Source: an uncultured Collinsella sp.
GTDB lineage: Bacteria; Actinomycetota; Coriobacteriia; Coriobacteriales; Coriobacteriaceae
Direction: 5' to 3'
DNA length: 64,000 bases
NCBI GenBank assembly: GCA_958427975.1
Contig: CAUAEH010000001.1
Location: 31,875 to 95,874, forward strand
Of this stretch, positions 46,080 to 53,618 are shown in pieces. The notes below the pieces were generated by a model, which saw only the letters and a list, made by a program, of their open reading frames with translations, made no database searches and was not told the DNA's origin. A program made the position numbers and the translations under genes. Within the stretch, counting starts at the first letter, position 1, and each line of letters starts with the position of its first letter.

Positions 46080-46805
46080 TTAGCCGAGGCAAGTCCAGTT
46101 GACGGGGGCCGAGCCGTGCTGTTCGAGTAGCCGATTGGCAGCGGAGAAGGGGCGCGACCCCATAAAGGCGGGGAGTTCTGCCGTGGCACGGTTGGCCGAA
46201 AGCGGCGAGGGGTGCGTGGAGGCCAGACAGAACTTGTCGGTTGCCTTGCCCGTGCCAGTTGCGACGAGCTTACCTTCGACCATCTGCTGGGCAAAGCGGC
46301 CCCATGCCAAAAAGACTACCGGCTGGGGCAGCTGGCAGCAGCGTTCGATAATGTAGTCGGTGAGCGTGCTCCAGCCCAGCTTGGCGTGCGAGTTCGCGGC
46401 ATGCTCGCGCACGGTGAGCGTAGTGTTGAGAAGCAGGACGCCCTGTTGTGCCCATGGCGTTAGGTCTCCTGTGGCGGGAATGGGGTAGCCCAGATCGGCA
46501 TTGAGTTCCTTGTAAATATTGCGCAGGCTCGGCGGCAACTTGGTTTGCGTCGCGGGGACCGAGAACGACAGCCCCATGGCCTGGTTGGGTCCGTGATAGG
46601 GGTCTTGACCCAAGATGACAACCTTGACCTGGTCGGCCGGCGTGTAGGCGAGGGCATTGAGGATGTCGTCTTGTGCCGGGTAGATAGTCTGCTCGGCACG
46701 CAAAAGGGCGATGCGCTCGAGCAGCCGGTTCGTAGTGTCACGTACCGGCTGCGGCGCATCGCCCAGCCAAGTTGTTATGTTGCGGTCGCGAGTTGCGGTG
46801 TCCAT
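46080..46805 (-). CDS. ung: Uracil-DNA glycosylase, family 1
   Basis: This is a 241-aa enzyme that removes uracil from DNA in base-excision repair. The catalytic water-activating motif GQDPYHG has Asp68 and the Leu-loop/His motif is STHPSPLSANR. The uracil pocket strand LLLNTTLTVREHAANSH is intact. The start at 46805 has AAAGGAG upstream. It is a normal full-length housekeeping gene, convergent with the SDR gene. Confidence 0.95.
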   Translation of the reverse strand: MDTATRDRNITTWLGDAPQPVRDTTNRLLERIALLRAEQTIYPAQDDILNALAYTPADQVKVVILGQDPYHGPNQAMGLSFSVPATQTKLPPSLRNIYKELNADLGYPIPATGDLTPWAQQGVLLLNTTLTVREHAANSHAKLGWSTLTDYIIERCCQLPQPVVFLAWGRFAQQMVEGKLVATGTGKATDKFCLASTHPSPLSANRATAELPAFMGSRPFSAANRLLEQHGSAPVNWTCLG

Positions 46806-46893
46806 GGGGCTCCTTTATGGCAGATGCTCTGTTGGCATCTATTGTAAAGGCGCACCGGTTGCCTTTATGCCGCGGCTGCATAAGGAGCGGGGT

Positions 46894-47796
46894 CTACGAG
46901 ACGCGCTCGGGCGCTCCTGCCATGCGAGCCTGTCCATGCGCGCGAAGGCGCGGAAGCTCGACGGTTGCCACCATGACGCCGGTGAGGATGAGAGCGGCAC
47001 CAAAGAAGGCGATGGGGCTCAGGACCTCGCCGACCAGGAAGAACGAGAAGACGGCGGAGCAGACTGGCTCGAGCGAGAAGGCGAAGCCGGTGGTCTCGGC
47101 AGGCACGTGGGGCTGCACGAGCGTCTGGGTGATAAAGCCGTAGGCAGAGCAGATGAGTGCGAGCGCAACGACGACCACGATCTCGCTGGGCGTACTGGGA
47201 AGCGTGAAGCCGCCAAAGGTGAATGCGGCGATGCCCGAGAACAAGCCGCCAAAGCCCAGCTGCCAAACGCCCAGGGCCAGCGGGTCGACATCTTCGACAA
47301 ACCGCTTGGCGACAATGATGTGCCCGGCGTAGACAAAGGCGGAGAACAACATGATGAGCGCGCCCGGGTTCAGGCTGGTGAAGTCGGCGCCCGAGAGCAG
47401 CAACATACCGCAGGTGACGATAGCCGTGCCGACGAGCACTTTGCGTTCGGGTGCGCGGCGCAGCAGGGCGGCGTTGGCAAACGGCACGATCACGACCGTC
47501 AGGCTCTGCAAAAAGCCGGCAGTGGAGGCAGAAGTGAGGCTAGAGCCCAAGCACATGCAGGTGAGCTCGGTTGACATAATGGCGCCGATGATGGCGGCGC
47601 GGACCATAAGGTCGCGGTTGATACGGAACGCGCGCTTGTGGAAGAGCAAAAGGCAGGCCACAAAGGCGATGATGCAGCGCAGCGCAACGATGCTCGTGGC
47701 GTTCATGCTGTCCATGCCGATCTTCATGAGGGGGTACGAAAAGCCCCATGCGACGGGAACGGAAAATGAGAGCGCGATTGCTTTTTTGCGATCCAT
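46894..47796 (-). CDS. EamA/DMT-family exporter
   Basis: This 300-aa protein has ten hydrophobic spans arranged as two EamA repeats (AIALSFSVPVAWGFSYPLMK in the first; the second begins near residue 150). The C-terminal tail is basic. The start at 47796 is behind AAAGGAG. It is divergently transcribed from a LysR regulator 158 bp away, a common arrangement for metabolite or drug efflux by this family. The substrate is unknown. Confidence 0.88.
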   Translation of the reverse strand: MDRKKAIALSFSVPVAWGFSYPLMKIGMDSMNATSIVALRCIIAFVACLLLFHKRAFRINRDLMVRAAIIGAIMSTELTCMCLGSSLTSASTAGFLQSLTVVIVPFANAALLRRAPERKVLVGTAIVTCGMLLLSGADFTSLNPGALIMLFSAFVYAGHIIVAKRFVEDVDPLALGVWQLGFGGLFSGIAAFTFGGFTLPSTPSEIVVVVALALICSAYGFITQTLVQPHVPAETTGFAFSLEPVCSAVFSFFLVGEVLSPIAFFGAALILTGVMVATVELPRLRAHGQARMAGAPERVS

Positions 47797-47871
47797 GGGA
47801 CTCCTTTTGTTACAAAACGGTTTCGTAAAAAGGATTCTGCTCCCAGATGTGGATGTAGTAAAGCGAATGTA

Positions 47872-47889
47872 TCTTCAGTATGATTAAGA
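47872..47889. promoter_or_regulatory. Candidate LysR binding site between eamA-like and lysR genes
   Basis: TCTT (47872-47875) and AAGA (47886-47889) form a dyad of the T-N11-A type within CTTCAGTATGATTAAG, in the shared divergent interval of 158 bp. A second loose dyad, TTAC...GTAA, lies near 47808-47827. Confidence 0.35.
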
Positions 47890-47954
47890 AATACTAATGT
47901 TGGCAGAAAAAGCCCTGGCAAAACGTTTTACAGCTACATCGATGTGGAGGCACG

Positions 47955-48821
47955 ATGGCATCGCGGTATCAGATTGTTTGTATGGTGGTCGATTGCGGCA
48001 GCCTGAAACGTGCGGCGGACGAGCTGGGCTATACGCAAAGCGCGGTGAGCCAGGCCGTCAAGGCGCTCGAGCGCGAGCTGGGCACCACGCTTATCGAGCG
48101 CGGCAAGCAGGGTGTGTCGCTTACGCGCGACGGCAAACAATATCTGCCGTACCTGCGCCAGATCGTGACCGCCGAGGCCGAGCTCGAGGGCAAGCGCCAG
48201 GAGCTGCTGGGGCTTTCGTCGACCGATATTCGCATTGCGACGTTTACCAATGTGAGTCGAACCGTGTTGCCGCGTGTGATCCGCGACTTTGGTGCGCTGC
48301 ACCCGGGCGTGCACTTTACCCTTAAGCAGGGCGATTACACACGCAACGCCCAGTGGGTGCACGATGGCGTGGTTGACTTTTGCTTTACAGCACGTGGATT
48401 TACCGCTGGACTCGAGAAGCGCGTGGTCTATCACGACGAGTTGGTAGCATTGTTGCCGGCCGCGCATCCACTGACGGCAAAGGAAAAGGTGACGCTCACC
48501 GACTTAGCGTCCGAGCCGTTTGTGCTGCTGGATGAGGGCGAGCAGAGCCTGGTGCTCGATGCATTTGCGGCGCATGGGCTGTCGCCGCACGTGACGAGTG
48601 AGGTGACCGACGACTACACCATCATGGCGATGGTGGAGGAGGGCCTGGGCGTGAGCATGCTCTACCGTCGTACTGTGGAGGGCATGCGGGCCGATATTCG
48701 CGTGCGGCCCATCGTGCATGCCCCCTCGCGCGACGTGGTGGCCGCCTGGCGCAGCTGGGACACCATGCCCATCGCCACGAGGCGCTTTATCGACTATATG
48801 AGCTCGCATATTGTCAATTAA
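47955..48821 (+). CDS. LysR-family regulator
   Basis: This is a 288-aa protein. The N-terminal helix-turn-helix reads CGSLKRAADELGYTQSAVSQ, then AVKALERELGTTLIER. A typical two-subdomain effector domain follows, with RIATFTNVSRTVLPRVIRDF at its start. The RBS is GGAGG. It is divergent from the EamA exporter and therefore its likely regulator, activating in response to a co-inducer. The C-terminal domain resembles those of regulators of amino-acid or organic-acid export, but a ligand cannot be named. Confidence 0.92.
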   Translation: MASRYQIVCMVVDCGSLKRAADELGYTQSAVSQAVKALERELGTTLIERGKQGVSLTRDGKQYLPYLRQIVTAEAELEGKRQELLGLSSTDIRIATFTNVSRTVLPRVIRDFGALHPGVHFTLKQGDYTRNAQWVHDGVVDFCFTARGFTAGLEKRVVYHDELVALLPAAHPLTAKEKVTLTDLASEPFVLLDEGEQSLVLDAFAAHGLSPHVTSEVTDDYTIMAMVEEGLGVSMLYRRTVEGMRADIRVRPIVHAPSRDVVAAWRSWDTMPIATRRFIDYMSSHIVN

Positions 48822-48848
48822 TGGCTGGTGTGGCGTTGAGTGCGGTGT

Positions 48849-50231
48849 TTAGCGGGCTGTCGCTTTGGCTTGGGTGGCGCGATAGGTGCGTGCCGGGTGG
48901 CAGAGTAGTACCGCTACGACCATAAAGAACGCCGTGGTGCCCAGACTGATGGGGTAGACCATCATGATGTTCGCAAAGGTGCGGAAGTGCGGGAACACGC
49001 AGAACACCCAATAGAAGCGGATGCCGCAGACGCAGATCATGGTGATGAGGGCGGGCGTGAGCGAGATACCAAAGCCGCGCAGGTAGCCTGACATGTTTTC
49101 GTAGAACATGCTAAAGGCGTACGCCGGGAAGATCGAACATACGCGGATATAGCCGATCGAGACGATGTTGGGGTCGCTGTTAAAGAGCGACAAAATCTCG
49201 CGCCCCAGGCCGACAATAACGATGATCGTGGTGAGTGCAACGATACCGCCTTCGACCAGGCAGACCTTGAGCGTTTTGGTGCAGCGGTCGATCTTGCGGG
49301 CACCGTGGTTTTGTCCCACAAAGGTGGTGCAGGCCTGGCTAAAGCTGTTGAGCAGGTTGTAACACACGTACTCCAGGCTCATGGCGGCGCTCGATGCCGC
49401 CATGACCTCGGTGCCCAGGCTGTTGATGGCAGACTGGATGATGATGTTGGCGACAGCAAAGACGGCGCTTTGGATGCCGGCGGGCAGGCCGATCTTGACG
49501 ATGCGCTTGAGGGCGACGGGGTCGATAGCCAGGTCGCGTGGGGTGACGCGGACGACGGAGTCGGTCTTGAGCAGGCGGATAAAGAGTGTAGCGGCGCTGA
49601 CGGTGTAAGCGATGGCGGTGGCGATGGCGACGCCCGCGACGCCCCAGTGGAGTACAGGGACAAAGATGAGATCCAGGCCAATGTTGAGGACGGTGGACAC
49701 GGCAAGCGCCTGCAGCGGCATGCGGGTGATGCCGACGGAGCGGAAGATCGCGGCCTCAAAGTTGTAGAGCAAGATCGAGGGCATGCTGAGCAAAAAGACG
49801 CGCAGATAGAGTGAGGCGAGCGGCATGGTCTCGGCGGGAACGTTGAGCGCGGCGAGCATGGGCTCGGCAAAGATCTCGCCCAGTGCGATGACGACAAAGC
49901 CCACGAGCGCCATTAAAATCGAGGTATGGACAGCGCGCTTGACCATGTTCTGATCGTTGCGGCCGATAGCGTTGGCGATGACCACGTTGGAGCCAAGCGA
50001 CATGCCAATAAACAGGTTGAGCATAAGACTGGTAAGCGGAACATTGGAGCCGACCGCCGCCATGGCGAGGGTTCCCTGGTCGCCCGAGAAGTTACCGATG
50101 ATGACCGTGGCAATAAGGTTCGACAGCTGCTCCAAGATGCTCGTGGCGGCTACGGGGAAGGCGAACAGGGGAATATTGCGCCACAGCGAGCCGGTGGTCA
50201 TGTCAATGTGCTTAGATACGGTGTCAGCCAT
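48849..50231 (-). CDS. MATE-family multidrug/metabolite efflux protein
   Basis: This 460-aa carrier has twelve spans in two homologous halves, typical of NorM/DinF-type MATE proteins. The start of the first half reads MTTGSLWRNIPLFAFPVAAT, and GSNVPLTSLMLNLFIGMSLG is the conserved N-lobe helix pair. It exchanges Na+ or H+ for organic cations in characterised members. Convergent with LysR, it ends 27 bp from that gene's stop. No regulator is adjacent. A GGGGACGTTCTT palindrome cluster lies in front of its start. Confidence 0.9.
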   Translation of the reverse strand: MADTVSKHIDMTTGSLWRNIPLFAFPVAATSILEQLSNLIATVIIGNFSGDQGTLAMAAVGSNVPLTSLMLNLFIGMSLGSNVVIANAIGRNDQNMVKRAVHTSILMALVGFVVIALGEIFAEPMLAALNVPAETMPLASLYLRVFLLSMPSILLYNFEAAIFRSVGITRMPLQALAVSTVLNIGLDLIFVPVLHWGVAGVAIATAIAYTVSAATLFIRLLKTDSVVRVTPRDLAIDPVALKRIVKIGLPAGIQSAVFAVANIIIQSAINSLGTEVMAASSAAMSLEYVCYNLLNSFSQACTTFVGQNHGARKIDRCTKTLKVCLVEGGIVALTTIIVIVGLGREILSLFNSDPNIVSIGYIRVCSIFPAYAFSMFYENMSGYLRGFGISLTPALITMICVCGIRFYWVFCVFPHFRTFANIMMVYPISLGTTAFFMVVAVLLCHPARTYRATQAKATAR

Positions 50232-50312
50232 ACGCTCTCAATCTCTAATATGCTCTTTCGTGCTTATTTGCGCAGACGATGATACTCCTAATGCAACCAT
50301 CCGGCACTTAGT

Positions 50313-50432
50313 CATTGGGGACGTTCTTAACGACTAGTCGTTGGGGACACTCTTTAGCGCCGACCAAAAGGAGTGTCCCTAAGTGACGCAAGAGTGTCCC
50401 TTTTGACTAGTCATTCAAGAACGTCCCCAATG
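50313..50432. repeat. Intergenic palindromes, GGGGACGTTCTT class, copy 3 (compound)
   Basis: CATTGGGGACGTTCTT (50313-50328) and its mirror AAGAACGTCCCCAATG (50417-50432) bound a 120-bp cluster. Inside are variants with GGGACACTCTT and GAGTGTCCCT arms, so a second palindrome type is nested. It lies in the divergent interval between the MATE and RlmA genes, a position that is not a transcription end. Confidence 0.8.
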
Positions 50433-50493
50433 ACTAGGTGGGGAAGGCGTGCGACAATGGTGGGCGTTGTGTTGTTCGCGCTAAGGAGTTGCC

Positions 50494-51309
50494 ATGTTGT
50501 TGTGTCCCGTTTGCCATGAGCCGTTGGTGGATGACGAACGCAGTGCTGCATGCGCGGGCGGACACCGGTTTGACCGTGCTCGCGAGGGCTATCTATATCT
50601 GCTGCGCTCGTCCAAGAGCGGCGACTCCATGGGCGATCCCAAGTCGCAGGCACGCAGCCGTCGCGACTTTCTGAACCGCGGTTACTATGCGCCGTTGCGC
50701 GATGCGATGGTCGAGCTGGTGCGCAAGCGGGTGTCTGGGCGCGCCACGTCTACAAACTGCCCCATGACGCTGCTCGATATTTGCTGCGGCGAGGGCTACT
50801 ACACCAGCGCCATGGGCGCGGTGCCGGGCGTGGATGCCTACGGTTTCGACCTGGGCAAAGAGATGGTGCGCCTTGCCGCCAAGCGCGGCGATGCGACCTA
50901 CTTCGTGGCCAATATGAAGGACATTCCCGTGGCGGACGGCGCCTTCGATATGGTGACCGAGCTCTTTGCTCCCTTTAACGAGCGCGAGTTTGTCCGCGTG
51001 CTGGCGCCCGAGGGCTCGCTTTACACCGTGGTGCCGGGTGCCCGTCATCTCTTTGGGCTTAAAGAGGCGCTCTACGACACACCGTATCTTAACGATGAGA
51101 AGCTGCCGAAGACCACCGAGCTCGAGTTGGTCGGAACGCAGCGGGTGTCTGCGAATATTACGCTTCAGACCCAGGCGGACATCGAGGCGGTGTTCCAGAT
51201 GACGCCGTACTACTACCGCACGCGCCCTGCCGACAAAGAACGCCTGGCAAATTTGGACACCCTTCAAACCGGCATCGACTTCATCATCGCCGAGTACCGC
51301 CACAGCTAA
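50494..51309 (+). CDS. rlmA: 23S rRNA (guanine-N1) methyltransferase, RlmA-like
   Basis: This is a 271-aa SAM-dependent methyltransferase. The N-terminal zinc ribbon is CPVC..C..GH (MLLCPVCHEPL, CAGGHRFDRAREGYL). The segment QARSRRDFLNRGYYAPLRDA precedes motif I in LLDICCGEGYYTSAM. The C-terminal part, VFQMTPYYYRTRPADKERL, is characteristic of RlmA, which methylates G745/G748 in domain II of 23S rRNA. RlmA-II of Gram-positives affects tylosin susceptibility. Which position is methylated here is not decided. The RBS is AAGGAG. Confidence 0.88.
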   Translation: MLLCPVCHEPLVDDERSAACAGGHRFDRAREGYLYLLRSSKSGDSMGDPKSQARSRRDFLNRGYYAPLRDAMVELVRKRVSGRATSTNCPMTLLDICCGEGYYTSAMGAVPGVDAYGFDLGKEMVRLAAKRGDATYFVANMKDIPVADGAFDMVTELFAPFNEREFVRVLAPEGSLYTVVPGARHLFGLKEALYDTPYLNDEKLPKTTELELVGTQRVSANITLQTQADIEAVFQMTPYYYRTRPADKERLANLDTLQTGIDFIIAEYRHS

Positions 51310-51363
51310 CAACCTGCCAAAAAGGGACAGGTTTGTTTCGGTAGGTTTTATCTGGGCAAACGT

Positions 51364-51401
51364 AAAGGGCCGACCGCGTTAACGCGCAATCGGCCCTTTT
51401 T
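51364..51401. terminator. Terminator hairpin between rlmA and the convergent membrane gene
   Basis: AAAGGGCCGA (51364-51373) pairs with TCGGCCCTTT (51390-51399), and TTTT runs on to 51401. An inner CGCGTTAACGCG palindrome extends the stem. The A-run on the left also gives a T-run on the minus strand, so it can serve both convergent genes. Confidence 0.85.
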
Positions 51402-51437
51402 AGTTGCTTGGCTGCAGAGGTTATGAGAAGCGAGCGC

Positions 51438-51839
51438 TTACAGGCGGTCCTTGTTCTCGGCCTTAACCTCATGTGCCTGCTGAACAAAGAACAGGTCGTA
51501 GACCACGATGACAAAGGCGCCAAAGTTGATGGCGTCGCCGCCAAACGCGGGAAGCGTGAGCACGGCCTGCGCAATCGTGGCGATTGCAGCGACGATGCCG
51601 AGCTTAAACGCGCCATCCACCTGCGAAGGCTTGTTGGCGCCCTTGATACCCGCGACACCTGCGGCAAGATCGACGAGGCCCTTGGCGATAATCACGACCG
51701 CGGCGAGCAAAGCATTCGATCCGTAGGTGGACTCGAACTTGCCGGTCGCGATGCCGGCGATTCCAATGACGAGGCTGGCGATGCCCAGAACAAAATAAAT
51801 CAGGGCAAGGATTTTGAGAGTCTTGCGAGTGAAGCTCAT
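51438..51839 (-). CDS. Four-helix membrane protein (paralogue of 53160-53558)
   Basis: This 133-aa protein has four hydrophobic spans and a start at 51839 behind AAGGA. The first span, LKILALIYFVLGIASLVIGI, and the third region with AGIKGANKPSQVDGAFKLG match the equivalent parts of the second protein at 53160 (IIYLLGGIFSIAAG, LGIRASNNPSKIG). Both flank a LysR gene. I do not know a function for the family. The N-terminus MSFTRKTLK is basic, consistent with an inside orientation. The two probably arose by duplication. Confidence 0.7.
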   Translation of the reverse strand: MSFTRKTLKILALIYFVLGIASLVIGIAGIATGKFESTYGSNALLAAVVIIAKGLVDLAAGVAGIKGANKPSQVDGAFKLGIVAAIATIAQAVLTLPAFGGDAINFGAFVIVVYDLFFVQQAHEVKAENKDRL

Positions 51840-51931
51840 GGCTGGTCCTTTCGAAGTGGACATGACGTATTTGATGCGCACGCATGACGCATGTCGCGAA
51901 GCATATTGTAATTCAACAAGGTGCTGTGCAC

Positions 51932-52012
51932 GTTCATCTAATAGTTGAACGCTCCGCTCGCGACAGGGGTGGCACTTGCACTGTGCTAGCTTTTTGTTTA
52001 ACTGGATTAAAC
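51932..52012. promoter_or_regulatory. Two dyads in the divergent lysR interval
   Basis: GTTCA (51932-51936) and TGAAC (51946-51950) enclose 9 bp, giving a T-N11-A dyad. A second dyad, GTTTAA...TTAAAC, lies at 51996-52012 just before the LysR start at 52033. Both are suitable LysR sites, one for the divergent membrane gene and one for autoregulation. Confidence 0.5.
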
Positions 52013-52032
52013 TGTGCATTTTTTAGGGGCGA

Positions 52033-52971
52033 ATGGTGAATATCAAGCAGGTCGGCTATTTTGTCGCCGTATTCGAGACGAAGAGTTTTACTGCTGCGGC
52101 GCACCAGCGCCACGTGACTGTTCAGGCCATTTCCAAGTCAATTAGCGAGCTCGAGCAGTTTTTTAACGTTCAGTTTTTTGAGCGTGGGAGTAGCGGTGTC
52201 AGGCCGACTCAGGCCGGTCGCAGCTTTTATGCCAAGGCTCGCCCTGCCGTCGAAGCGTATCGTGAGGTTGAAAACTTTGACCCGTCTGGATGCGACCTGA
52301 CCGTCTCGTCGGCCTCTGGTCCTCAAGCGATGCCGGAACTCTCGATTGGCCTGTGCGCCCCCGCATTCGATAACGAGGATAAGCTATATAAGGGGCTATC
52401 TGCGCTTATCATGCGTGGTGTGCGCGTGCGGGTGAAGTTTTGCACTGTGCATCCCGGAGTTGCCCAGCAGGAGCTCGAGCAGGGCGACCTCGATGCCTTG
52501 CTTACGGTGGGTACATATGACAATACCAATGATGACTGCGAGCAGCTGGGAACCCTGCCCACGGGTATTTTCGTCGCCGCCGACCATCCGCTCGGCAAGA
52601 GGCCCTTTGTGACTGTGGCTGATCTGAGCTCCTATCCGGTGGGACAGTCGACTGCGTTCGATAGCTTTAACAACTCGATTTTTTGGCAGTACAAAAGCCG
52701 CGATGTCCTAGGTGAGACGCGCGTTATCGATAGCCCCGCTCAAGTTGGGGCGTTTTTGGCGGCCGAGCGCGGCTATTTCTTAAATGCCATTCTTCCCGTT
52801 CCTGGTCAGGTCGCTAGTGGGTTTGAGATTGTTCCCATTGTGGGCGAAGGGGCCCTGACGGTTCCGGTGTGTTTAGTTTCCCTTAAAGATGAAAAGTCCC
52901 AAGCTTATCACGTCGTAGAGAACTACTTGATTCGCATGGTGGGCTGTACCAACGGGTCTGCTACTCGCTAG
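52033..52971 (+). CDS. LysR-family regulator between two related membrane proteins
   Basis: This 312-aa regulator has a helix-turn-helix in ETKSFTAAAHQRHVTVQAIS and KSISELEQFFNVQFFER, then a spacer and an effector domain with RVRVKFCTVHPGVAQQELEQ. The start ATG (52033) follows a GGGGCGA leader. The helix-turn-helix carries ..RHVTVQAIS.. instead of the common ..TQPAVS.. pattern. It is divergent from the membrane gene at 51438 and upstream of the related one at 53160 (opposite strand), so it may govern both. The ligand is unknown. Confidence 0.88.
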   Translation: MVNIKQVGYFVAVFETKSFTAAAHQRHVTVQAISKSISELEQFFNVQFFERGSSGVRPTQAGRSFYAKARPAVEAYREVENFDPSGCDLTVSSASGPQAMPELSIGLCAPAFDNEDKLYKGLSALIMRGVRVRVKFCTVHPGVAQQELEQGDLDALLTVGTYDNTNDDCEQLGTLPTGIFVAADHPLGKRPFVTVADLSSYPVGQSTAFDSFNNSIFWQYKSRDVLGETRVIDSPAQVGAFLAAERGYFLNAILPVPGQVASGFEIVPIVGEGALTVPVCLVSLKDEKSQAYHVVENYLIRMVGCTNGSATR

Positions 52972-53078
52972 CACATCCGTTGACGCGCTTGCCGCTGTCG
53001 GCTCGGTCGTGTCTGGCATTATGCTGTCGATTGCACCGTGCCGTGGCAATCGAATGAATGCAAAGACCATCCACAGTA

Positions 53079-53124
53079 AGCCGCCCTCCGTTTCTTGTTT
53101 GCTCGAGAAGCGGAGGGCGGCTTT
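53079..53124 (+). terminator. Terminator hairpin after the LysR gene
   Basis: AGCCGCCCTCCG (53079-53090) pairs with CGGAGGGCGGCT (53111-53122). The loop can form extra pairs (CTTG/CGAG). A short TTT follows. It lies between convergent genes, 108 bp past the LysR stop. Confidence 0.7.
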
Positions 53125-53159
53125 CATATACGGTGCTCTGTGCAGGCGGGTCAGATACC

Positions 53160-53558
53160 CTAGCTCAGGCGCTCCTGGCTTTCCTTTTTAACGCGGTTGG
53201 CGAAAACGAAGTACACGGCACTTACGACCACGGCGGTGACATCGGTGGCGCTGGTGCCGACTCCGCCCAAGAAGGGCTCGGAAAGCAGCAGGCTCACAAC
53301 GGCGCAAACCAGGCAAATGATAGCCCAGACCCAAACGACACCAATCTTGCTGGGGTTATTTGAGGCGCGGATGCCCAGCACGGCAGCGATGATTTCGACG
53401 ATGCCCATCACGATGATGACAACGCTGTAAACCGAGAGATCACCGCTGGCGTCGCCCGAAGCCGCGGTGAGTGCCAACGCGCCCGCGGCGATGCTAAAAA
53501 TACCTCCCAATAGATAAATGATGGACATGACCTTTAGGACTTTACGGTTGTTGCTCAT
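53160..53558 (-). CDS. Four-helix membrane protein (paralogue of 51438-51839)
   Basis: This 132-aa protein has four spans: MSNNRKVLKVMSIIYLLGGI first, then VYSVVIIVMGIVEIIAAVLG, VVWVWAIICLVCAVVSLLLS and a final DVTAVVVSAVYFVFA. The start at 53558 is behind AAAGGA. It is related to the protein at 51438-51839, with the same spacing and the same short N..PS(K/Q) loop. Tail: KKESQERLS. Function unknown. It lies between the LysR gene and the Cache-MscS operon, upstream of the latter in map order but downstream in transcription, so it could be a late gene of that operon. Confidence 0.7.
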   Translation of the reverse strand: MSNNRKVLKVMSIIYLLGGIFSIAAGALALTAASGDASGDLSVYSVVIIVMGIVEIIAAVLGIRASNNPSKIGVVWVWAIICLVCAVVSLLLSEPFLGGVGTSATDVTAVVVSAVYFVFANRVKKESQERLS

Positions 53559-53618
53559 GTTCAGTTCCTTTCCCTTGAGCCTTAATGGCGCCGTGCGGGT
53601 TTTGCCCGGTGCCATGAA

